Positions 59,701 to 64,000 of a stretch of 64,000 nucleotides of DNA are shown here, one piece after another. Below the pieces are notes generated by a model. That model was not told the DNA's origin. It did no database searches and saw only the letters and a program-made list of their open reading frames with translations. The translations under genes were made by a program, and so were the position numbers. Numbering within the stretch: position 1 is the stretch's first letter; each line of letters opens with the position of its first letter. Source of the DNA: Carnegiea gigantea (lineage: Eukaryota; Streptophyta; Magnoliopsida; Caryophyllales; Cactaceae); the NCBI GenBank assembly GCA_029747015.1, contig JAKOGI010002284.1, positions 60,045 through 124,044 on the forward strand, written 5' to 3'.

Positions 59701-62700
59701 GTGTAGCGCATGAAGGGTACTTATTCAAGGGAAGCAGATTGTGTGTTCCTAGGTGTGGGACACCAGAGCTACTAATTAGAGAAATCCATGTAGGTGCTCT
59801 AGTTGGTCATTATGAAAAGAAAAGACAAGAAGCATCCCATCGTGTCTAAGGATGTTCAGAACATCATTAAGAAGTGTGCTACTTGTCAAGTGGCCATGAG
59901 TCCCTCCTAGCCCAAGGGCTTTACACAGCATTGCCAGTGCTTTTAGCTCCACGAACAGATGTGAGCATGGATTTTGTGTTGAGACTGCCTAGGACACAGA
60001 GGGAAGGACTCAATCTTTGTGGCTGTGACCAGATTTTCAAAGATGGTTCATTTCATTGCCTGGGCCAAGACAAGTGATGCCACCCAAGTTAGAGATTTGT
60101 ACTTCAAGGAAGTCATAAGGCTGCATGGCATTCCTAGAGCCATTGTCTTGATAGGGAGACAAAGTTCTTGGGTCATTTCTGGATTACTTTGTAGAAAACG
60201 ATGGGGACTAAACTCAAGTACAACACCACCTGCATCCTCAGACATATGGCCAAACTGAAGTCACCAACATGACTGAACTCTCTTAAGGGGGTTAAGGGTT
60301 AACCAAGTCTCTTGATAGAGCTTGGGATCTATTGCTTCTCATGTAGAATTTGCATGCAATAGGACATTTCACAAAACCATTGGTCTATCTCCGTTGAACA
60401 CAATGTATGGGATTGATGCTTTAACTCTAAAGAGACTTGGCACCAAGAGCTATGGAAAGAAAGCAAAGTGTTGAGGCTGAAAAGAGAGTCCAAGAAATCC
60501 ATGAGCTGCATGACAAGGTCAGAGAAAAGATTAAGAAAAGCAATGCCAACTGTCAGTCCAATGCCAGTCCAATGCCAGCCAACCAGCATAGAAATAAGGT
60601 TGTTTTCCAGCTTGGAGATATGGCGTGGATACATTTGAGGAAGGAGATTTGGGGAAGGAGAGATTTCCTCAACAAAGGAGGTCCAAGCTGTGTCCAAGGG
60701 CAGATGGTCCTTTTGAAATCTTGGAGATGATCAATGACAATGGATACAAGGTCCAACTGCCAAGAGACTAAGGGGTTTCAGCTACTTTCAATGTGGCTGA
60801 CTTGAGTTCCCTGTTTGGATGATGAACCTCTTGAGAATTTGAGGTCAAATTCTCTTCAACAAGGGAAGGATGATGGAGATGACCCCATGATAAGTTCAAC
60901 TCAGCCATCAACACTTCTAGTCATCTAGACCTTGGTCCAGGAAGTCCTATGCCAAGAACCAAGTCAAACAGAATGCATGAGTTTATTTCTTAAACCTGCA
61001 TTTTGTTGTATTATTTACTGAAGTATCAGTGCAGGTTTTGGGGAGTAGCTTGTCTCAGTTTATAGTTTACGTTATGGCTTTAGATGACGTAAGTTACTCC
61101 CGCACTTCTGATCAGCTAAGGAAGGCTGAGGAAGTCAAACAGCTTAAAGCGATCAACCTAGTCCAGTTTGCAGTCCAGCAGGCCCAGTTTTCATAGTCAA
61201 TCTGGACTCATCTCTACAGCTTTGATTTAGCAAGTTTAAGGTTGGAGAAATATGTTAAAAAGATTATCCAAGCCGGTCCTAAAGCCTCAAGTCAAGATCA
61301 CTCAGCATCTGCTTTTGTCCAGCCCTTTTGTGCAGAAAATCCCTTTCATCCTAGGGATTACAAGGGGCTGTTTTCCTGTGCAAGTGGCCGCCCAATTTTC
61401 AAGAATTCTGGGTGCAAGTTGCTTAATTGACAATGATTAGTCTTAGGAGCATAAGCTTGACACCTCATTGGTTTTCTTAGACAAGCAACAGAGGTGTCAA
61501 ACTCTTCCTTAGTCAATTGCCTCTTTTGTTATTTCATGTAATTTCTGTTTTAGCTGTTTTTGGTTTAATGTACTTTGCTAGCTGGATGGTATAGCCATTG
61601 TGAGAGGGAACTAGAGCTCATTTAAAAGCCAGATTTTCACGTATACTGATCTGTTGTTGATGAAAGAAAGTAGAGCTTTGCTCCTTCCCCCTCAAATTCT
61701 TTCTAGCCTCTTCCTAACTGTTTCTAGTTTGGGTGGTGTTCTAGTGAGTCTTGCTTAATGGTGGTGTGACTTATTCATTTAGCGGCTAAGGGCCCTGATA
61801 TTAAGTTGGTGGTGTGACTTATCCAACTCAAGATCAGTTCACCATCTCAGGTTGTTTGTAACTTGATCAGTTGGTAGTGCTGTTGAGCTGAGCTTACTTG
61901 CTTGATTTTCTGTCGCTCAAAGCCTTTCTTTGTGAAGATTCTACGTCAATTGACCAAGAACAAAGTCTACCATCTGTTTGAAGTTTCTACATGTGGTTAA
62001 TTTCTGTTTTTACAGCAGCAAATCAAGACATATAGCAACTATTGATTCTTATTCATTTTCTTTTTCTCTTTTTGTCATATTGCCCCATATTGAAGCCAAC
62101 AGCTGCGAGGAAGGGTTGGAAGAGCTGACAAGGAATCATATGCATACTTATTTTATCCTAACAAATCTGTGCTTTCTGATCAAGCACTGGTGCGTCCCCT
62201 TGCTGCATGGACTTCAGTTATGGCTGTCTATGTCACCGTATTCTCAAAATTTTCCTTTTAGATGCACTAAAGGCAAATAAATATGGTTGGAACCTAGCTA
62301 TGTGTCGTAGTGGACATCAGTGGCAATTAATTAAGGCTTTCTTGTAGGAAAGACTCACAGCGCTGGAAGAGTGTCGTGATCTTGGCCAAGGGTTCCAGCT
62401 TGCAGAAAGAGACATGGGCATTAGAGGGTTTGGTAATATTTTTGGGGAACAACAAACAGGTGATATTGGAAATGTGGGAATTGATCTCTTTTTTGAGATG
62501 CTTTTTGAGAGCTTGTCCAAGGTATTATGTCCCATAGCTTGTCTTCTTAGCTTCTAGTTGTAAGGAGTTTTATTGGTCCTCCATAATTTTGATATACTAT
62601 GTTTTTTTTGGTGCGAAATAATTTTGATATACTATTTAGTGTTTACTTTGCTCCCTTGTCAGCTCTTGCTAAAAATTGCCAGTAAACTTTTTAAAATATT

Positions 62701-63057
62701 GAAATATGCAACTTGACTTTTTTTAAGTCAAAAATGCCATTGAACTTGCTTAAAAAGATTAAAAAAGTGCCACTTAACTTTTCAAAATGACTCAAAAATG
62801 CCCCTATCATAATGACATTTTTGAACATTTTGGAAAGTTTAACGATATTTTTTACTGAAAAATAGTTGAGTGGCATTCATGAGTATTTTGAAAAGTTTAG
62901 TGGCAGTTTTTAGCAAGAACTCCCCTTTGGCCTTTCAGAACACAATTGGCCAATCTTAGCTTCGTTCTGACAGGCTGTGTGATATATTAAATAATTTTGT
63001 CCATGTTTGCAGGTTGATGAACACTGTATAAGATCCATACCGTACCAAGAAGTTCAG
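19628..63057 (+). CDS. chloroplast TRCF/Mfd-like ATP-dependent DNA translocase (11 exons, 3' end outside window)
   Basis: Joined exons give 673 codons without a stop. The protein resembles bacterial Mfd without its UvrB-like N-terminal module, as in the plastid-predicted Arabidopsis At3g02060. Domains: a basic, Ser/Cys-containing leader (about 1-60); a linker with a Gly-rich run; a CarD/RID domain from D148; helicase motif I GDVGFGKT (300-307); Ia [16 protein letters not shown] (402-405); [11 protein letters not shown] (428-435); [10 protein letters not shown] (541-549); [12 protein letters not shown] (571-580); then the start of the TRCF C-terminal region. By homology it would bind RNA polymerase through the RID and translocate on DNA with ATP. 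A role in plastid transcription-coupled repair is inference. ATG 19628 is preferred because it has G at -3 and +4. About 150 C-terminal residues are missing at the window edge. Confidence 0.93.
20236..21703. other. intron 1, no gene
   Basis: 1468 bp, GT-AG, AT-rich. It contains a poly-G run followed by a CA/TG-rich microsatellite at about 21264-21320. No mobile element recognised. Confidence 0.8.
21704..21929 (+). CDS. TRCF exon 2: end of RID and linker to the helicase
   Basis: 226 bp. The acceptor TTTTCAG and donor CAG|GTAACA are canonical, and it completes the Leu codon begun in exon 1. It reads [52 protein letters not shown] and TPDQKQ, the block just before the first helicase domain. Confidence 0.95.
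21930..23033. other. intron 2, no gene
   Basis: 1104 bp, GT-AG. No element recognised. The frames on both strands here lack family motifs. Confidence 0.8.
23034..23279 (+). CDS. TRCF exon 3: helicase motifs I and Ia
   Basis: 82 codons, phase 0 at both ends. Contains [28 protein letters not shown] (Walker A, K306 and T307) and [15 protein letters not shown] (motif Ia). Donor CAG|GTACAA. Confidence 0.96.
23280..24116. other. intron 3, contains one small MITE
   Basis: 837 bp, GT-AG. Holds the MITE at 23486-23649 and a long poly-T/poly-G tract at 23690-23724. The G-rich frames around it are not genes. Confidence 0.75.
23486..23649 (-). mobile_element. small hAT-like MITE, copy 1 of a family seen three times
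   Basis: The right end ACCGCATTTTGAATCCTTG and left end TATGAATTCAACATGTGGCC match, in reverse orientation, the ends of the copies at 49559-49741 and 52084-52257 (ends of the form CANGGATTCAAAATNNGG). The 8-bp duplication is not clear here. Confidence 0.6.
24117..24251 (+). CDS. TRCF exon 4: helicase motif II
   Basis: 45 codons. [45 protein letters not shown]. The last four residues are the DExx box (D402-Q405). The donor is CAG|GTTTGG. The next exon lies 16.6 kb away. Confidence 0.96.
24600..24850 (-). pseudogene. L1-type LINE fragment (zf-RVT region), inverted
   Basis: The - strand reads [20 protein letters not shown], matching [20 protein letters not shown] in the LINE at 48500-51925. 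This is the C-terminal zf-RVT domain of plant L1 ORF2. Flanking codons are frameshifted. Confidence 0.75.
26146..27535 (-). mobile_element. hAT derivative retaining only the BED-finger region
   Basis: Flanked by GGAGACTCC at 26137-26145 and 27536-27544, an 8-9-bp duplication typical of hAT elements. Both termini are A/T then GC-rich (TTAAAAAAGC..., AGGCGC / GGGGCGC). The - strand frame 26271-26549 encodes a BED finger: [19 protein letters not shown], then NFCGV...[15 protein letters not shown], with Cys/Cys/His/Cys ligands intact. No catalytic domain remains, so it is non-autonomous. Confidence 0.75.
27625..27692. repeat. short tandem repeat, about 32-bp unit
   Basis: CAGGTTGCATTAAGGCAGCA is followed about 32 bp later by CAGGTTGCATTAAGACAGCT, with matching upstream GGYYGGTT. 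Confidence 0.8.
28333..30690 (+). pseudogene. LINE copy A ORF2 (endonuclease start, RT, zf-RVT), dead
   Basis: Starts with an endonuclease-like segment ([22 protein letters not shown]), then jumps at about 28540 to an RT block ([13 protein letters not shown]), so roughly the endonuclease C-terminus and early RT are deleted. The RT catalytic box reads FAND at 29135-29146 instead of FADD, losing an essential Asp. Open stretch 29461-29889 contains [17 protein letters not shown]. The zf-RVT region follows ([35 protein letters not shown]). Confidence 0.85.
30840..31425 (-). pseudogene. L1-type LINE fragment, inverted
   Basis: The - strand shows [20 protein letters not shown] in 31212-31409, parallel to [22 protein letters not shown] in copy A. 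Broken zf-RVT-proximal sequence follows to about 30840. It lies tail-to-tail with copy A, making an inverted repeat inside the intron. Confidence 0.7.
31700..32648 (+). pseudogene. gypsy gag fragment
   Basis: Contains [27 protein letters not shown] and [17 protein letters not shown] followed by [13 protein letters not shown], the order of a plant gypsy gag domain. It has several stops. It ends at the CAAAC duplication where the next element inserted. Confidence 0.7.
32174..32411. repeat. 119-bp tandem duplication inside gag
   Basis: CCTTGACYGTRAAGTTCATT begins both units (32174 and 32293), and both end CCAAGAATTTCAGAAG. The copies differ at about a dozen positions, so the duplication is old. 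Confidence 0.9.
32729..34306 (-). mobile_element. solo LTR (family S), copy 1
   Basis: 1578 bp, TGATGTATCTC...GATTTACATCA, flanked by CACAC at 32724-32728 and 34307-34311. It lies in the left LTR of the PDS5-carrying element. In reverse orientation it matches the solo LTRs at 42133 and 58319 (shared words include CCTTTTTGAAAATC / GATTTTCAAAAAGG and GACATC...TTAAGG). No internal domain remains. Confidence 0.88.
34940..35660 (-). pseudogene. captured fragment resembling PDS5 (cohesin accessory factor)
   Basis: The - strand, in order and with frame changes, reads [83 protein letters not shown], then [17 protein letters not shown] and, in another frame, [14 protein letters not shown]. This follows plant PDS5 proteins ([33 protein letters not shown]), which hold sister chromatids together. 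In its source the segment should span several exons; here it is contiguous, suggesting copying from spliced RNA. Frameshifts make it non-coding now. The identification is from memory of the family. Confidence 0.65.
35700..36440 (-). other. GC-richer interior of the PDS5-carrying element, leader-like
   Basis: Between the primer site and the PDS5-like part. It contains AGAACCCTAAAG and GAAACCCTAAGC words (telo-box-like, common in plant 5' leaders) and CAG/CAA-rich stretches. Open frames at 35713-35982, 35849-36058 and 36234-36428 show no domain. It may be a second captured piece, for example a gene's leader, or the element's own untranslated region. Confidence 0.35.
36461..36836 (-). repeat. 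LTR of the PDS5-carrying element (5' LTR in element orientation)
   Basis: Bounded by TGATGTAGGACG and CTTGCGTCA. It aligns with the left copy through AAGTCTG..TCCCTAATGCATA and AATAAAATATCAAATACTTC. Confidence 0.85.
36842..37480 (+). pseudogene. gypsy gag tail and protease remnant
   Basis: Continues the gag broken at 32648. [17 protein letters not shown] near 37413-37465 is the C-terminal motif of gypsy retropepsin. The putative active-site region (VLVDDGDAV) is diverged. Stops throughout. Confidence 0.55.
37728..39188. other. intron 4 sequence, no gene
   Basis: Nothing recognised except a TG-type microsatellite (GTGCGTGCG then GTGTGTGT) at about 38038-38066. Frames at 38083-38453 and 38594-38794 show no domain. 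Confidence 0.6.
39197..40162. mobile_element. 966-bp hAT-like MITE
   Basis: Left end CAGTGGCGGATTTAGACA; right end, reversed, CATGGGCGGATCTATGAAC. Sub-terminal GGGGTGTCCAT is matched by ATGGACACCCC. The duplication is TGTACACG (39189-39196) against TGTACATG (40163-40170), 7 of 8 identical. Terminal repeats beginning CA with GGCGGAT and 8-bp duplications fit hAT-type non-autonomous elements. No coding content. Confidence 0.85.
40171..40815. other. end of intron 4, no gene
   Basis: Presumed original intron sequence running to the acceptor TTTGCAG. No element seen. Confidence 0.6.
40816..40940 (+). CDS. TRCF exon 5: helicase motif III
   Basis: 41 codons plus 2 bases. [41 protein letters not shown]. 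The first residue is Lys (AAA), where the usual text after the DEEQ/DEEH box is Arg. Donor CAG|GTAATG. Confidence 0.95.
40941..41131. other. intron 5
   Basis: 191 bp, GT-AG, no insertion. Confidence 0.9.
41132..41271 (+). CDS. TRCF exon 6: start of the second helicase domain
   Basis: Reads [39 protein letters not shown] and YVLPRIK. The QVFYVLPRI stretch corresponds to motif IV. It splits a Ser codon at its 5' end and a Gly codon at its 3' end. Donor AAAG|GTGAAA. Confidence 0.95.
41272..41744. other. intron 6, no gene
   Basis: 473 bp, GT-AG (acceptor TTGTGCAG). No insertion. Confidence 0.9.
41745..41815 (+). CDS. TRCF exon 7
   Basis: 71 bp. Reads [24 protein letters not shown], with AHGK preceding the motif V exon as in Mfd (AHGQ/AHGK). 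Donor AAG|GTATTT. Confidence 0.94.
42133..43445 (+). mobile_element. solo LTR (family S), copy 2
   Basis: 1313 bp, TGATGTAATTC...TGAATCCATCA, flanked by GAAAG at 42128-42132 and 43446-43450. It is collinear with 58319-59631 across its length: ATTAAACGACATC, AGGATGTCTAGTTTAC, GATTTTCAAAAGG and GTGGTGAAATCTGTATC occur in both in order. The 109-codon frame 42331-42660 is LTR sequence, not a gene. Confidence 0.9.
43451..44480. other. intron 7 sequence, no gene
   Basis: No element boundary found. At about 44060-44130, CCCAGTGTGGGTCCCGCTT followed by a GGTTTGAGGAGATTCAAAT-like phrase resembles 25215-25267 inside LINE copy A and the 3' part of some plant SINEs. The match is too short to name. Confidence 0.4.
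44480..46900 (-). mobile_element. RTE-type LINE, degenerate
   Basis: On the - strand, from the right: endonuclease-like text ([18 protein letters not shown]) in 46683-46892. Further down, RT text: [19 protein letters not shown] followed by [21 protein letters not shown] (45236-45418), then a catalytic-type box read as FTDDIVLI near 45170-45195, and the RTE-typical C-terminus ([34 protein letters not shown]) at 44732-44980. Stops and frameshifts throughout. It differs from the L1-type copies in introns 4 and 8. Confidence 0.85.
47556..47717 (+). CDS. TRCF exon 8: helicase motif V
   Basis: 54 codons. [53 protein letters not shown]. The exon must end at the Gln codon, because exon 9 supplies LRGRVGRAD. 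The intron then begins GCATGT, so this is a GC donor. Confidence 0.95.
48667..51839 (+). pseudogene. LINE copy B ORF2: RT and zf-RVT, disrupted
   Basis: Blocks in order: [67 protein letters not shown]; (MITE); [44 protein letters not shown]; the catalytic FADDTLVF at 50245-50268; [37 protein letters not shown] (zf-RVT); end at 51837. The catalytic residues are retained, unlike copy A, but stops (for example 49048, 49381) and frame changes near 50050 and 51255 disrupt it. Confidence 0.9.
49559..49741 (+). mobile_element. 183-bp hAT-like MITE inside LINE copy B
   Basis: Ends CAAGGATTCAAAATGCGG and (reversed) CATGGATTCAAAATATGG, flanked by a perfect 8-bp duplication GTAGGAAG at 49551-49558 and 49742-49749. 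The LINE reading frame FRPISLVGS resumes after it as [10 protein letters not shown], which confirms the insertion. Confidence 0.92.
52084..52257 (+). mobile_element. hAT-like MITE, third copy of the same family
   Basis: CAAGGATTAAAAATGCGG...CGGATTTTGAATTCATG, with shared interior words (TCTAATGCAACGATTGCGTTCC against TCTAATACAGCAATTGCGTTCC). The duplication is imperfect (TGGAAGTC / TTGGAACC region). Confidence 0.7.
52258..52930. other. intron 8 sequence, no gene
   Basis: Poly-G and poly-C runs at 52303-52360, otherwise nothing recognised. Confidence 0.5.
52940..54235 (-). mobile_element. short retroelement piece bounded by direct repeats, with protease remnant
   Basis: Two direct repeats of about 150-170 bp (52960-53100 and 54085-54230) share GAAAAGCAATACATWAGGT, GAAAAAGAATTAACTTC, AATTGATGAC and AAGGAAAGTAAAT. 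They resemble LTRs. Between them, on the - strand, is a gypsy gag-protease remnant: [19 protein letters not shown] (53670-53912) and CDVLLGKSW (53193-53495). The gap between the copies is far too short for a full element, so this is an internal-deletion derivative or a rearranged fragment. Confidence 0.55.
53485..53612. repeat. tandem duplication, about 65-bp unit
   Basis: TTACATAACATGWAGTTA followed by GAATAGCG.ACCATGCTTAGA and AGAAACCTTGACTATAGTGT occurs twice in a row. Confidence 0.9.
54236..55747 (+). pseudogene. Ty3/gypsy RNase H and integrase fragment
   Basis: Begins inside RNase H ([43 protein letters not shown]). The integrase follows: [49 protein letters not shown]-like text, and [20 protein letters not shown]. 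The pol end is [20 protein letters not shown] polypurine tract (AAGGGGAGGA) ends at 55747, after which LTR-like TGATGGGGATC starts. It is the same lineage as 10485-17489 but a separate insertion, truncated at 5' by the piece at 52940-54235. Confidence 0.85.
55748..56110 (+). repeat. LTR fragment following the gypsy piece
   Basis: Starts TGATGGGGATCAAGC directly after a polypurine tract. Only about 350 bp remain before gag/protease text of the next gypsy copy starts near 56110. Confidence 0.5.
56123..56761 (+). pseudogene. gypsy gag tail and protease, degenerate
   Basis: [13 protein letters not shown] then, after stops, [20 protein letters not shown] and [11 protein letters not shown]. These match the end of gypsy gag and the C-terminal half of retropepsin. 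The active-site Asp-Ser/Thr-Gly region is not readable. Confidence 0.65.
57039..58313 (+). pseudogene. gypsy reverse transcriptase and RNase H, degenerate
   Basis: [60 protein letters not shown], catalytic YFDDVLI at 57466-57486, [15 protein letters not shown]. RNase [36 protein letters not shown]. Better preserved than the copy at 13.5 kb, but frameshifted near 57360 and stopped near 57780, 57945 and later. Confidence 0.88.
58319..59631 (+). mobile_element. solo LTR (family S), copy 3
   Basis: 1313 bp, TGATGTAAATC...GGCTACATCA, with the perfect duplication CTTTC at 58314-58318 and 59632-59636. A TATA box, TATAAATAG, sits at 59248-59256 on the + strand, supporting + orientation and placing U3 to its left. 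It is the same length as copy 2 and collinear with it. Confidence 0.95.
59637..60860 (+). pseudogene. gypsy integrase, degenerate
   Basis: [12 protein letters not shown], then [32 protein letters not shown], a damaged HHCC region, [35 protein letters not shown], the [18 protein letters not shown] block and a C-terminal [16 protein letters not shown] tail. Multiple frameshifts and stops. Confidence 0.85.
60871..61948 (+). repeat. 3' LTR of the split gypsy element
   Basis: TGATGGAGATGACC...TTCTACGTCA, about 1.08 kb. The left boundary is fixed by the polypurine tract. The right boundary is an inference from the TACRTCA-type end shared by related LTRs. Confidence 0.6.
62103..62189 (+). CDS. TRCF exon 9: helicase motif VI
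   Basis: 29 codons: [29 protein letters not shown]. Arg575 and Arg578 are the motif VI arginines. Donor CTG|GTGCGT. Confidence 0.96.
62190..62347. other. intron 9
   Basis: 158 bp, GT-AG, no insertion. Confidence 0.9.
62348..62521 (+). CDS. TRCF exon 10: post-helicase region
   Basis: 58 codons: [58 protein letters not shown]. This is the translocation (TRG-like) region conserved with bacterial Mfd (RD.EIRG.G..LG..Q.G). Donor AAG|GTATTA. Confidence 0.96.
62522..63012. other. intron 10, contains a MITE
   Basis: 491 bp, GT-AG (acceptor GTTTGCAG). The MITE takes up about half of it. Confidence 0.9.
62663..62919. mobile_element. small MITE with 38-bp terminal inverted repeats
   Basis: The left arm CTCTTGCTAAAAATTGCC...AAACTTTTTAAAATA pairs with the right arm, which reversed reads GTTCTTGCTAAAAACTGCC...AAACTTTTCAAAATA. 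About 257 bp, no coding content. Flanks CTCCCTTG / CTCCCCTT are similar but not a clean duplication, so the superfamily is unsettled. Confidence 0.8.
63013..63057 (+). CDS. TRCF exon 11, last exon in window
   Basis: 15 codons, [15 protein letters not shown], followed by CAG|GTGCTT. The corresponding part of the family reads V.E..I.S.PY..V before the C-terminal TRCF domain, which must lie right of the window. Confidence 0.85.
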
Positions 63058-64000
63058 GTGCTTATTCTCAGCTTCTCAATAATTGTCGTAGTTACTCTAT
63101 GCCGTTGAGCCCTTCAGATATAAGAGACGGATCCCAAAGACTATGAAATTTATCCTCAATATAATACGAGGAGATGAACTTAACGTGGAAAATTGCGTTT
63201 ATTCTTGTCAAAATACAAAACAATTGTCAAAGTAGAATTTCAATAAGCAGAATGTTCAGGAGCAACCTGGAGCTATTGGGAGAAGGAAGATGAAATCTTT
63301 TGGATTTTCAATTCTTCCTGCTGTTCCCTCTATGTAATAAGATCAAATGCAAGAATCTGCAGGGCATATATTTGATTTCCTTTTAGTATTTGCTCATTGC
63401 GTCTCCAAGGGGTATTGTGTTGGATATTTTAGAAAGCTCTACTTACGCCCCGTATGATTTGACATTTTGTCACTTCAAATTTGAAAATTTTCTTCTTTGA
63501 TGGACTTGCTCTTCTTTCATGGAATTTTGAGTGCATTATCTTCCCAAACGCCTGGCATACTTTCTTTTCTTTCCTGTTTTGCTTGGGGTGTTTTTTTCTT
63601 TTTTTTGGTTGGGAGGGGGGGGGGGGGATATGGAAGCCTTTTTCATGTAAGTGAGCACTTCGTAATTCAAAAATGGATTACTCTAGGCCCCATTGTCTTT
63701 CCCACTCTTGGCCTAGCATCAGCTGGTGGATGTTGTACATGTCAAGTGTTTATCAGGCGCATATACCATTATATAAAATGAAGAATATAGTGTGATTGAT
63801 CCGCAAAAGATACTGCTGTCATCCCTTTTGGCTACTCAAAACTCAAAAAGAGCTAAGGACTTGTGAGATTCGCATCTGGCCATTTTTATTTTTTACATGC
63901 CAGTCCCTCAGGGGTGAAATCACTGCTATAAGCTAGTTATTTTTAAGTCTCAAATGAATAGATAGTATGTCATGTGCTTCTCAATTCTGACAAGGGATCT
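63058..64000. other. intron 11, start only
   Basis: No acceptor followed by matching C-terminal TRCF sequence was found before the end of the window. Contains a poly-G run near 63615. The 94-codon frame 63497-63781 has no domain. Confidence 0.7.

Larger units (their letters stand above)
56111..61948 (+). mobile_element. Ty3/gypsy element (5'-truncated), split by a solo LTR
   Basis: Gag tail/protease (56123-56761), RT (57039-57760), RNase H (57780-58313), solo LTR insertion (58319-59631), integrase (59637-60860), polypurine tract AAGGGAAGGA (60861-60870) and 3' LTR (60871 to about 61948, ending CTACGTCA). The frame VLGFEHLKS breaks exactly at the CTTTC duplication and resumes on the other side. 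The 3' LTR shares AGATCACTCAGCATCWGCTT with the LTR at 10485. Confidence 0.85.
47718..62102. other. intron 8, 14.4 kb, GC-AG type, with nested retroelements
   Basis: Donor CAG|GCATGT and acceptor CCAACAG|CTG. The GC donor is supported because the encoded junction YQ|LRGR is the invariant motif VI start and no GT donor nearby preserves it. 47718-48490 shows no element. Confidence 0.85.

Noticed and set aside
1..64000. CRISPR arrays, bacterial operons, tRNA genes
   Set aside because: None seen; introns, LTR elements and codon context are those of a plant nuclear genome.

Overview
This is nuclear DNA of a flowering plant. It holds one multi-exon plastid-type gene with clean GT-AG (and one GC-AG) introns, and almost everything else is plant retrotransposons and small DNA transposons in several layers of nesting. 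The species cannot be read from the sequence. The intron sizes and repeat families fit a woody dicot or another angiosperm with long introns.

The one host gene with strong support runs on the + strand from about 19.6 kb past the right end. It encodes a chloroplast-targeted TRCF/Mfd-like DNA translocase (Arabidopsis At3g02060 type). I assembled 11 exons (19628-20235, 21704-21929, 23034-23279, 24117-24251, 40816-40940, 41132-41271, 41745-41815, 47556-47717, 62103-62189, 62348-62521, 63013-63057). They join in frame without a stop into 673 codons covering a transit-peptide-like leader, the CarD/RID domain, all superfamily 2 helicase motifs and the start of the C-terminal TRCF region. The last roughly 150 codons lie outside the window. 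Introns 4 (16.6 kb), 7 (5.7 kb) and 8 (14.4 kb) are swollen by transposons while the coding sequence stays intact.

Left flank, 1-19 kb: broken Ty3/gypsy integrase pieces and a hAT transposase pseudogene on the - strand, the latter split by a 644-bp hAT-like MITE; a 2.5-kb solo LTR (7711-10210); and a Cassandra-type TRIM element with 5S rRNA-like sequence in its LTRs (10419-18145). The 5' LTR of the TRIM is split by a 7-kb gypsy element whose two outer LTRs are inverted relative to each other, yet which has a target-site duplication. A promoter-proximal region follows.

Intron 4 holds L1-type LINE pieces in both orientations, a hAT derivative reduced to its BED-finger region, and a gypsy element (31.4-37.7 kb). 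That gypsy element is interrupted by a smaller LTR element (32654-36836) carrying a fragment of a host gene resembling the cohesin factor PDS5. A solo LTR is in turn inserted into that element's LTR. A 966-bp hAT-like MITE follows. Intron 7 holds a solo LTR of the same family and an RTE-type LINE. Intron 8 holds a second L1-type LINE with a MITE inside it, gypsy fragments, and a gypsy element split by a third solo LTR. Intron 10 holds a small MITE.

The nesting can be ordered from target-site duplications that I could read directly (CAAAC, CACAC, GAAAG, CTTTC, CTTCCT, AGCCTCAT, GTAGGAAG). All transposon coding regions are degenerate, with in-frame stops, frameshifts and lost catalytic residues. 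Family names rest on protein motifs recognised by eye, not on a search.
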